Assembly (NCBI GenBank): GCA_903863315.1
Contig: CAIPBN010000584.1
Location: 1-5,211, forward strand
Length of the DNA stretch: 5,211 bases
Source: an uncultured Verrucomicrobiota bacterium
GTDB lineage: Bacteria; Verrucomicrobiota; Verrucomicrobiia; Limisphaerales; SXTU01
Direction of reading: 5' to 3'
Translations under genes and position numbers: made by a program
Notes under the pieces: model-generated
Databases searched by the model: none
Told to the model about the DNA's origin: nothing
What the model saw: only the letters and a program-made list of their open reading frames with translations
Part shown: positions 1 through 5,211 of the stretch, in pieces
How the letters are laid out: the number at the start of each line of letters is the position of its first letter
Numbering within the stretch: the first letter of the stretch is position 1

Positions 1-1
1 G

Positions 2-988
2 CGCCTCTACCAGCAGCTCGGTCTGCAATGGCTCGTGCGCAACAGCGGCGTGATGAAGCTCATGCCCCAGCGCCTCCGCGAGCTGGAGGCCATGACGCCG
101 GACATCCAGCCCGCGCTTTCCGCCGACCTCATCGCCCCCGTCACTCCCGCGCGCGGCCAGCGCCGCTACCGCGTCGCCATGCTCACCGGCTGCGCGCAGG
201 ACCTCATCTTCAGCGACGTCAACGTGGACACGGTCGAAGTCCTCGCGCGCAACGGCTGCGAAGTCATCACCCCGCCCGAGCAAAACTGCTGCGGCTCCCT
301 CCACGCGCACAACGGTGAATGGGAACTCGCCCAGCGCCTCGCCCGCCGGAACATTGACCAGTTCCCACCCGACCAGTTCGACGCCATCATCACCAACGCC
401 GGCGGCTGCGGCTCGCACCTGAAGCACTACGCCGCGCTGCTCAAAGGCGACCTCGTCTATGAGAAGCGCGCCCACGAGTGGGATCACAAAGTGAAGGACA
501 TCCACGAGTGGCTCGGCGAAATCGGCCTCACGCCGCCGAAAGCCTCGGCGGAATGCGGAGTGCGGAATGCGGAGTGCGGAATTAAGACCGGTGCCGCGCA
601 CGCCCCCGGCTCTCAACTCTCAACTCTCAACTCTCAACCTGAAACCGTGGTGACTTACCACGAGTCCTGCCACCTCTGCCACGGCCAGAAAATCACCGCC
701 CAGCCGCGCGCGCTGCTGAAAGCAATTCCCGGCGTGAAGCTCGTGGAACTGCCCGAGAGCAACTGGTGCTGCGGCAGCGCGGGCATTTACAACCTCACGC
801 AGCCCGAGATGGCCAACCAGCTCCTCGAACGCAAGATGAAGCACATCCGCTCGACCAAGGCGGAAGTCATCGCCACCGGCAACCCCGGCTGCCTGCTCCA
901 AATCGTCATCGGCGCGAAGGCGGAAGGCCTGAACCTCCGCACCGCCCACCCGGTCACGCTGCTGGCGGAGGCGTATCGGAGGGAATGA
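2..988 (+). CDS. glcF: GlcF-like glycolate/2-hydroxyacid oxidase iron-sulfur subunit, C-terminal part (5' end outside window)
   Basis: The reading frame is open from base 2, so the gene starts upstream and lacks its N-terminus here; the GTG at 35 is internal. About 328 residues are visible. Two CCG (cysteine-rich, heterodisulfide-reductase-type) domains can be read. The first has Cys at 191, a CCG motif at 287-295 and a GGCG motif at 401-412. The second has YHESCHLC at 656-679, CCGSAG at 767-784 and NPGC at 881-892. The family normally carries an N-terminal 4Fe-4S ferredoxin module, which would lie upstream. In GlcDEF, this subunit passes electrons from the FAD subunit during glycolate to glyoxylate oxidation at the membrane. 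The linker between the CCG domains is lengthened by two 7-bp repeat arrays (548-582, 610-638) that keep the frame. Related LutA/HdrD-like subunits are an alternative; the CHLCHGQ and NWCCGSAGIYN wording favours GlcF. The FAD subunits GlcD/GlcE are not in the window. Confidence 0.88.
   Translation, partial: RLYQQLGLQWLVRNSGVMKLMPQRLRELEAMTPDIQPALSADLIAPVTPARGQRRYRVAMLTGCAQDLIFSDVNVDTVEVLARNGCEVITPPEQNCCGSLHAHNGEWELAQRLARRNIDQFPPDQFDAIITNAGGCGSHLKHYAALLKGDLVYEKRAHEWDHKVKDIHEWLGEIGLTPPKASAECGVRNAECGIKTGAAHAPGSQLSTLNSQPETVVTYHESCHLCHGQKITAQPRALLKAIPGVKLVELPESNWCCGSAGIYNLTQPEMANQLLERKMKHIRSTKAEVIATGNPGCLLQIVIGAKAEGLNLRTAHPVTLLAEAYRRE
548..582 (+). repeat. Heptanucleotide tandem repeat, GCGGA(A/G)T x5, inside the glcF-like gene
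   Basis: Five consecutive 7-bp units, alternating GCGGAAT and GCGGAGT, giving 2.5 copies of a 14-bp unit. They are translated as the heptapeptide-periodic stretch AECGVRN-AECGI in the linker just before the second CCG domain. The adjacent positions show no such periodicity. This resembles the short heptanucleotide tandem repeats (STRR) described in cyanobacteria; homology to those is not claimed. Confidence 0.9.
610..638 (+). repeat. Heptanucleotide tandem repeat, TCTCAAC x4, inside the glcF-like gene
   Basis: Four perfect copies of TCTCAAC occupy 611-638, with one further matching base at 610. They are translated as SQLSTLNSQ, a seven-residue period. The array lies 27 bp after a different heptamer array and directly before the conserved strand that opens the second CCG domain, so both arrays are confined to a variable linker. 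Confidence 0.92.
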
Positions 989-1014
989 AGGCTCCAACCA
1001 ACTAGAAATGGCTC

Positions 1015-1224
1015 GTGAAGAAGCGCGGCAATAGGTCCACCAGCGGTATCAAGTTCGCCAAGGAGCGCGAAAGCATCTGCGACAACCTCATCGCCGAATC
1101 GCGTCGAGCAGAGCCGAGAGAGACTCTTGTCGAGGTCCGCGCCCACCTTAGCGCCGAAGCAGAGGCCGAACGACTTGCTTTGGAGGAAGCGATGGCTGTC
1201 CAGCCTCAATCGCTCGACCGATGA
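1015..1224 (+). CDS. Hypothetical small charged protein (doubtful ORF)
   Basis: A 69-residue frame starting at GTG 1015, 26 bp after the glcF-like stop. The product is highly charged and probably helical, rich in Glu, Arg and Ala (for example ETLVEVRAHLSAEAEAERLA); I recognise no family, signal peptide or membrane segment. An in-frame TAG at 1003-1005 stops the frame being extended upstream. The other nearby start, ATG 1008, is in another frame and stops after eight codons at 1032-1034. No convincing ribosome binding site precedes GTG 1015. Its stop (1222-1224) is in the same frame as the following EF-Tu/S1-like gene, only 9 bp before that gene's start, so it could be a small upstream partner or the severed N-terminus of a once longer gene. 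It may also be non-coding. A GGAGG at 1182-1186 lies 5 bp before an in-frame ATG (1192), but that would give only ten codons. Confidence 0.35.
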   Translation: MKKRGNRSTSGIKFAKERESICDNLIAESRRAEPRETLVEVRAHLSAEAEAERLALEEAMAVQPQSLDR

Positions 1225-1233
1225 CCGGCTGCC

Positions 1234-1782
1234 GTGTATCACTACCTCGGCCATTTCAAACTCTACGAAGCGAGTAAGAGCGGACGAACTGCGCCGCTTC
1301 GGACGGGGTTTCGATGTCCGTGTAAGGTAGAGGGTGAGTTATTCGATTGCCTTGCCGAGTTTGTAGGTGCTCAGGAGATTTTGCCCGGCGAATCAACCGA
1401 CGTGCGGCTCTCTTTCCTTTCCATGCAACTCTTGGCATCGCGCCTCCGAGTTGGCGAGGTGTATGAGCTTTGCGATGGCTGGAAACCTGTGGGCGAAGTT
1501 CGGCTCACTAAGGACGTGTGGAACAATATCGACTCAATGGTAGCTGTCGGTGAGGTTCGTGCGGCTGTTGTGAGTAAGGTTGGCTGGACACGCGCGCACA
1601 TGTCCGTTGAAGGCGGCATTGACACTGATTTGAGTTCGCAAGACGTGGGTTTGCAACCTTGGGATGAGATTGAGAAGCGGTTGTGTGTCGGCGACAGGGT
1701 CAGAGTTCGGGTGGAGCAAATCGACAAGCCTAACAGACAAATCCGAATTTCATTCTTGGAGAAGGTTGGCGAAGCGAGCTAA
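1234..1782 (+). CDS. EF-Tu domain III-like plus S1 RNA-binding domain protein, function unknown
   Basis: A 182-residue protein with two recognisable parts. Residues 4-94 resemble the third (C-terminal beta-barrel) domain of elongation factor Tu: an opening FKLYEAS strand, GRTAPLRTGFR (17-27, matching the EF-Tu GGRHTPFFKGYRP block), LPGES (50-54, matching MPGDN), then LRVGEVYELCDGWKPVGEV (71-89, matching the GLRFAIREGGRTVGAG block). Residues 103-176 resemble an S1/OB-fold domain: VGEVRAAVVSKVG, then EGGIDTDLSSQDV, and the closing VGDRVRVRVEQIDKPNRQIRIS (152-173). No GTPase domain is present. GTG 1234 is chosen because it falls exactly where the EF-Tu-like strand begins; no strong ribosome binding site is seen. 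RNA or ribosome binding is an inference from the folds. GC content is about 52% in a sampled 60 bp, well below the neighbours, which suggests transfer or relaxed composition. The aldolase starts 13 bp after the stop. Domain assignments are by eye. Confidence 0.75.
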   Translation: MYHYLGHFKLYEASKSGRTAPLRTGFRCPCKVEGELFDCLAEFVGAQEILPGESTDVRLSFLSMQLLASRLRVGEVYELCDGWKPVGEVRLTKDVWNNIDSMVAVGEVRAAVVSKVGWTRAHMSVEGGIDTDLSSQDVGLQPWDEIEKRLCVGDRVRVRVEQIDKPNRQIRISFLEKVGEAS

Positions 1783-1795
1783 TCCCAAGCCGACA

Positions 1796-2440
1796 ATGCG
1801 CACCAAATCCGAAATCTCCGCCCTCCTCACCAACCCCGGCGTCATCGCGGTCGTCCGCACGCAGCAGCCGGAGCAGGTGCTGCCGCTCTGCGCCGCGCTC
1901 GTGGACGGCGGCCTCACCGCGCTGGAAATCACCTTCACCGTGCCCAACGCCTGCGAGGTCGTCGCCGCCGTGAGCCGCGCGTTCGGCGACCGCGCCACCG
2001 TCGGTGTCGGCACCGTGCTGACGGCGTTCCAGCTCCAGTCCGCGCTCGACGCGGGCGCGGAGTTCTTTGTCACGCCCATCTGCCGGCCGGAGCTGGTGCC
2101 GCTGGCGCACACGGCGGGCCGCCCCATCATGCTCGGTGCCTACACGCCCACCGAGGCGCAGCTCGCGCACGAGGCCGGCGCGGACTTCGTGAAACTCTTC
2201 CCCGCCGACAACCACGGCCCGAAAGGCGTCCGTGCCTTCCGCGCGCCGCTGCCGCACCTGCGCATCGTCCCCACCGGCGGCGTCACGCTGGCCAACACGG
2301 GCGAGTTCATCAAAGCCGGCTGCGCGGCGGTGGGCGTGGGCAGCACGCTGCTCACGGCGGAAATCCTGGCGAAGAACGACTGGCCGGCGTTGCAGAAGCT
2401 CGCGGCAGACTACGTCGCCGCGGTGAAGGCGGCGCGCTGA
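1796..2440 (+). CDS. eda: KDPG/KHG-type aldolase (2-keto-3-deoxy-6-phosphogluconate aldolase family)
   Basis: A complete 214-residue TIM-barrel class I aldolase, about the size of E. coli Eda. Family members cleave 2-keto-3-deoxy-6-phosphogluconate to pyruvate and glyceraldehyde-3-phosphate, or related 2-keto acids, in the cytosol. Visible landmarks: GVIAVVR near the N-terminus, general acid/base Glu44 in ALEITF, GVGTVL with Thr73, FVTP with Pro94, the Schiff-base Lys133 in DFVKLFPAD, PTGG, and the phosphate-loop-like GVGSTLL. Lys133, Thr73 and Pro94 fall at the same numbers as in E. coli Eda. ATG 1796 fits the family start; the frame is open back to 1664 but that part overlaps the preceding gene. 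The strand after Glu44 reads ITFTVP instead of the E. coli VTLRT, so the substrate-binding Arg49 is missing and the true substrate may be another 2-keto-3-deoxy sugar acid. The upstream gap is 13 bp, with no clear ribosome binding site. Confidence 0.93.
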   Translation: MRTKSEISALLTNPGVIAVVRTQQPEQVLPLCAALVDGGLTALEITFTVPNACEVVAAVSRAFGDRATVGVGTVLTAFQLQSALDAGAEFFVTPICRPELVPLAHTAGRPIMLGAYTPTEAQLAHEAGADFVKLFPADNHGPKGVRAFRAPLPHLRIVPTGGVTLANTGEFIKAGCAAVGVGSTLLTAEILAKNDWPALQKLAADYVAAVKAAR

Positions 2441-2535
2441 CGTTGGCGTGGGGTGCGGCGGACGGGAGAATCAAAGCCAGAGACGGCTCACAATTCCCCG
2501 TGAAAGGATCTCCCGCAGGCCCCGTCATTTCATGC

Positions 2536-5070
2536 GTGATTTCCAGTCTGGCAAAATCGGTGTTGCGAACCCTTACGGTGGCCGGCCTTGTCGGAACCTT
2601 GCCCGCCGCCACGCCGGAGGAAGGCGTCGCCTTTTTCGAGAAGCGCATCCGGCCGCTGCTCGCCGAGCATTGCTACGAATGCCACGGTGGCAAGAAGGCC
2701 AAGGGCAACCTCCGCCTTGACTCACGCGACGGCTGGGCCAAGGGCGGCGACTCCGGCCCCGCCATCCTCCCCGGCAAGCCCGATGACTCCCTTTTCATCA
2801 AGGGCATCCGCCACTGGGACAAGGATTTCAAGATGCCGCCCGAGAAGCCGCTCCTGCCCGCCCAAGTGGCCGACCTCATCGAGTGGGTGAAACTCGGCGC
2901 GCCCGACCCGCGCACGAACGCACCGGTTGTCACGGCCAGTGCCGCCGCCAAGCCCGCCTACGGCATCAGCGTGGAAGAAGGTCGCAAGCACTGGGCCTAT
3001 CAGCCGGTGAAGGTGCAGCCGCTCCCGAAGCTCAAGGACAGGGCCTGGCCGCGCAACGAAGTGGACCACTTCACCCTCGCCCGCATGGAGAAAGGCGGCG
3101 TCACGCCCGCCCCGGACGCCGACCCGCGCACGTTGATTCGCCGCCTCACTTTTGACCTGACCGGGCTCCCGCCGACGTCCGAGGAGACCGAAGCGTTCGT
3201 CCGCGCGTGTTCCCCAACCGGCAATCGGCAATCGGCAATCGCCGCTGCCGTTGACCGCCTTCTCGCCTCCCCGCACTACGGCGAGCGCTGGGGCCGCCAC
3301 TGGCTCGACGTCGTCCGCTATGCCGACACCTGCGGCAACGCCTCCGACTATCCGGTTCCGCAGGCCTACAAGTATCGCAACTACGTCATCAAGGCCTTCA
3401 ACGAGGACAAGCCTTTCGACCGCTTCATCCGCGAGCAGCTCGCCGGGGACCTGCTCAACGCCAAACTCGAAACACCGAACCCGGAACTCGTCGTCGCTCC
3501 CGGCTACCTCGCCATCGCGCGGCACTTCGGCGGCGGCAAGGGCGAGGCGCACCTGACCATCGAGGACAGCATCGAGAACATGGGCCGCGCCTTCCTCGGG
3601 CTCTCGCTCAGTTGCGCCCGCTGCCACGACCACAAGTTCGACCCCATCCCCGCCACGGACTACTACGCGCTCTACGGCATCTTCAGCAGCACGACTTTTC
3701 CCCACCCTGGCAGCGAGGGCATGAACCGCCCGAAGGACCTCATTCCGCTCACGCCCAAGGCCGAACTCGAAGCCGCCACCAAGGCGTGGAAGGAACAGCT
3801 AGCCGCCCTTGACGCCGACGTGAAAAAGGCTGAGGCCGCGAAAGCTGCGGCGGATAAACTCCCCGCCGACGCGCCCGACAGAAAGGCCAAGGCGGAGGAA
3901 GCGACGAAAGCCATTGCTGCCGCCAAGGCCAAGCACAAGCAAGTCAGCGACACCATCCCCTACGAACTCGCCTACGCCGTCGCCGAGAGCAAACCTGCCA
4001 ACGCCCGCCTGCATGTGCGCGGCGACCCGACGCGCCTCGGCGAGGAGGTTCCGCGCCGCTTCATCCAAGTGCTCGGTGGCCAGCCGCTACCCAAGGACTG
4101 TGGCAACAGCGGCCGCCTCGACCTCGCCAACTGGATTGCCGACCCCGCGAACCCGCTCACTGCGCGGGTGTTCGTGAACCGCCTCTGGCAACACCACTTC
4201 GGTCGCGGTCTCGTCACGACGCCGAATGACTTCGGCACGCGCGGCCAGGCTCCGACGCATCCTGAGCTGCTGGATTTCCTCGCGAAGAAGTTCATCGAGA
4301 GCGGCTGGTCCGTGAAGGCGATGCACCGGCTCATCCTGACTTCGCACACATGGCAGCTCGCGAGCGGAACCGAGTTCGCTCCGGCGAACATCGCTTCAGC
4401 CGAAAAGCGCGGCGGGTTCGCAGGCTTGTTCTCCAGCAGCAAGGCGAAGACTTCGCCCGCTGACCTCTTCGCCAAGAACTCCGCGAAAGACCCGAACAAC
4501 TCCCTCTGGTGGCGCGCCGACCGCCGCCGCCTCGACGCCGAATCCATCCGCGACGCGCTGCTCCACGTGAGCGGCGACCTCGACGAGACGGTTGGTGGCG
4601 CGCACCCGTTCCCGCCCGTGCATACGTGGGGCTTCACGCAGCACAACCAGTTCTTTGCCAACTACGACAACCGCCAGCGCACGGTCTATCAGATGCAGCA
4701 GCGCCTGCGGAAGCACCCGTTCCTCGCGCTCTTCGACGGCGCGGACCCGAACTCCAGCACCGCCACGCGCGAGCCGAGCACCACGCCGCTGCAATCGCTC
4801 TTCATGATGAACGACAAGTTCGCGCACGAGCAGGCCGCGAAGTTCGCCACCCGCGTCCAGCAAGGCGAACCCGACGAGGCCCGCCAAATCCAGCGCGCCT
4901 TCCTCGCCCTCTACGCCCGCCCGCCACAGCCGGACGAACTGAAGATGGCGACAGATTACCTCGCGCAGTTCCGCACCAAGCTCGCCGCGAAGAAACTCCC
5001 CGCCGACCAAGCCTGGGCCAGCCTTAGCCGCGCGCTGCTGGGGGCGAATGAGTTTTTGTATGTGGACTGA
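2536..5070 (+). CDS. Exported PSCyt1-PSCyt2(DUF1549)-PSD1(DUF1553) planctomycete-type cytochrome protein
   Basis: A complete protein of 844 residues from GTG 2536. Order: a Sec-type signal peptide (Lys7, Arg11, hydrophobic LTVAGLVGTLPA, likely cleavage near Ala24/25); PSCyt1 with heme motif CYECH (46-50), the LRLDSRDGWAKGG block and KMPP, whose Met100 could be the axial ligand; PSCyt2/DUF1549 from about 150 (HWAYQPV, LTFDLTGLPPT, PHYGERWGRHWLDVVRYAD) with a second CxxCH in CARCHDHKFDP (360-364); a Lys/Ala/Glu-rich predicted coiled coil (408-470); and PSD1/DUF1553 from about 495 to the end (VFVNRLWQHHFG, RRRLDAESIRDALL, terminal NEFLYVD). These periplasmic proteins of Planctomycetota and Verrucomicrobiota have no settled biochemical role; many lie in polysaccharide-degradation loci, often before a DUF1501 gene, and that gene would fall beyond this window. 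The frame is open back to a TTG at 2443, but that start would bury the signal peptide behind 31 unconserved residues; GTG 2500 is another option. A heptamer array encodes residues 229-235. Confidence 0.93.
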   Translation: MISSLAKSVLRTLTVAGLVGTLPAATPEEGVAFFEKRIRPLLAEHCYECHGGKKAKGNLRLDSRDGWAKGGDSGPAILPGKPDDSLFIKGIRHWDKDFKMPPEKPLLPAQVADLIEWVKLGAPDPRTNAPVVTASAAAKPAYGISVEEGRKHWAYQPVKVQPLPKLKDRAWPRNEVDHFTLARMEKGGVTPAPDADPRTLIRRLTFDLTGLPPTSEETEAFVRACSPTGNRQSAIAAAVDRLLASPHYGERWGRHWLDVVRYADTCGNASDYPVPQAYKYRNYVIKAFNEDKPFDRFIREQLAGDLLNAKLETPNPELVVAPGYLAIARHFGGGKGEAHLTIEDSIENMGRAFLGLSLSCARCHDHKFDPIPATDYYALYGIFSSTTFPHPGSEGMNRPKDLIPLTPKAELEAATKAWKEQLAALDADVKKAEAAKAAADKLPADAPDRKAKAEEATKAIAAAKAKHKQVSDTIPYELAYAVAESKPANARLHVRGDPTRLGEEVPRRFIQVLGGQPLPKDCGNSGRLDLANWIADPANPLTARVFVNRLWQHHFGRGLVTTPNDFGTRGQAPTHPELLDFLAKKFIESGWSVKAMHRLILTSHTWQLASGTEFAPANIASAEKRGGFAGLFSSSKAKTSPADLFAKNSAKDPNNSLWWRADRRRLDAESIRDALLHVSGDLDETVGGAHPFPPVHTWGFTQHNQFFANYDNRQRTVYQMQQRLRKHPFLALFDGADPNSSTATREPSTTPLQSLFMMNDKFAHEQAAKFATRVQQGEPDEARQIQRAFLALYARPPQPDELKMATDYLAQFRTKLAAKKLPADQAWASLSRALLGANEFLYVD
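3219..3241 (+). repeat. Heptanucleotide tandem repeat, CGGCAAT x3, inside the PSCyt2 region
   Basis: Three perfect CGGCAAT units (3219-3239) followed by two more matching bases. They are translated as GNRQSAI (residues 229-235) between the helix ending EETEAFVRA and the conserved AAVDRLLASPHYGERW. This position is normally a variable loop, and three 7-bp units make exactly 21 bp, so the reading frame is preserved. Confidence 0.88.
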
Positions 5071-5103
5071 ATCCGCCCCAGTCCTGAAAGGGCATCCTGT
5101 TAT

Positions 5104-5126
5104 AGCCCGGGGTGAAGCCCCGGGTT
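5104..5126. terminator. GC-rich hairpin after the PSCyt gene: possible terminator or dispersed palindrome
   Basis: CCCGGGG (5106-5112) pairs perfectly with CCCCGGG (5118-5124) across a 5-base TGAAG loop; a G:T wobble and an A:T pair extend it to 5104-5126. It lies 33 bp after the PSCyt stop and is followed by only three T residues, so intrinsic termination would be weak. From memory, near-identical CCCGGGG-GAAG-CCCCGGG palindromes recur between genes in planctomycete-type genomes, so a dispersed repeat with a secondary terminator role is at least as likely. Confidence 0.55.
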
Positions 5127-5146
5127 TGAGGTCGCAAATTTTAGTG

Positions 5147-5189
5147 CGCCCTGTAGGGGCGCGCCATGGAGTTCCGCCCCTACAGGGCG
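5147..5189. repeat. Perfect 15-bp inverted repeat (REP-like palindrome)
   Basis: CGCCCTGTAGGGGCG (5147-5161) is the exact reverse complement of CGCCCCTACAGGGCG (5175-5189), with a 13-base spacer at 5162-5174. As single-stranded DNA or RNA it would form a very stable stem-loop. There is no T tract after it, so it does not look like an intrinsic terminator. It lies 20 bp beyond another palindrome in noncoding DNA, the usual arrangement of REP/BIME-type repeats. No ORF or transposase is visible around it. Confidence 0.8.
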
Positions 5190-5211
5190 GACGGTGTGCT
5201 TGGCCGCGCCA

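Larger units (their letters stand above)
5071..5211. other. Noncoding tail after the PSCyt gene, window edge
   Basis: This 141-bp stretch has no supportable reading frame. Its content is the two palindromes at 5104-5126 and 5147-5189, separated by a short AT-richer piece (CAAATTTTAGTG, 5135-5146). No promoter could be identified with confidence, and the next gene lies outside the window. Confidence 0.7.

Noticed and set aside
28..318. Arg/His/Ala-rich ORF overlapping the glcF-like gene
   Set aside because: Low-complexity translation of a high-GC alternative frame; the overlapping frame has clear CCG-domain motifs.
548..638. CRISPR array or direct-repeat cassette
   Set aside because: The units are 7 bp with no spacers and are translated in-frame; this is a microsatellite-like array, not CRISPR.
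1221..1277. ATG overlapping the TGA of the small ORF (ATGA-type coupling)
   Set aside because: The frame encodes only 18 residues before TAA and does not lead into the EF-Tu-like frame.
1664..1795. N-terminal extension of the aldolase from an upstream in-frame start
   Set aside because: It overlaps the EF-Tu/S1 gene and adds 44 residues absent from the family; ATG 1796 puts the catalytic Lys at the expected position 133.
2441..2535. Promoter or regulatory hairpin before the PSCyt gene
   Set aside because: Only a weak TGAAA/TTTCA pair (2501-2505, 2528-2532) is present; no convincing -35/-10 boxes or stable stem.
2722..3705. Long 327-residue minus-strand ORF opposite the PSCyt gene
   Set aside because: Antisense shadow of a high-GC gene; Val/Gly/Ala/Glu-rich with no recognisable motif, while the + strand carries conserved PSCyt1 and PSCyt2 motifs.
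3972..4661. 229-residue minus-strand ORF opposite the PSD1 region
   Set aside because: Antisense shadow; the + strand has the well-conserved PSD1 blocks and no independent signal supports the minus strand.

Overview
The window reads as a chromosomal stretch of a high-GC Gram-negative bacterium of the Planctomycetota/Verrucomicrobiota/Chlamydiota (PVC) superphylum. Verrucomicrobiota of the Limisphaerales/Pedosphaera type is my best guess. The reasons are the PSCyt1-PSCyt2-PSD1 cytochrome-like protein, a family largely confined to these phyla, and the 7-bp tandem repeats sitting inside genes. The taxonomic call is inference; there is no rRNA or other marker gene. All protein genes are on the + strand.

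Layout. (1) 2-988: the C-terminal part of a GlcF-like iron-sulfur protein (two CCG cysteine-rich domains), cut off at the left edge; its linker is expanded by two heptanucleotide repeat arrays. (2) 989-1795: an interval of visibly lower GC, holding a doubtful small ORF (1015-1224) and a 182-residue protein (1234-1782). The latter looks like a stand-alone EF-Tu domain III-like beta barrel fused to an S1 RNA-binding domain, with no GTPase domain. (3) 1796-2440: a complete KDPG/KHG-type aldolase (Eda family) with its catalytic Lys and Glu but an altered substrate-binding strand. (4) About 2536-5070: a complete exported PSCyt1-PSCyt2-PSD1 protein with two CxxCH motifs, a Lys/Ala-rich predicted coiled coil and a third heptanucleotide array. 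(5) 5071-5211: a noncoding tail with two strong palindromes that look like dispersed intergenic repeats; the first may also end transcription.

How the genes fit together: the GlcF-like subunit (2-hydroxyacid oxidation), the aldolase (sugar-acid breakdown) and the planctomycete-type cytochrome protein (often found near polysaccharide-degradation genes) would suit carbohydrate or sugar-acid catabolism. Co-direction and short gaps are compatible with co-transcription, but the EF-Tu/S1 protein has no obvious place in that scheme and its composition suggests a separate history. The most unusual signals are the three different heptamer arrays embedded in-frame in two conserved genes, and the EF-Tu-III/S1 fusion.
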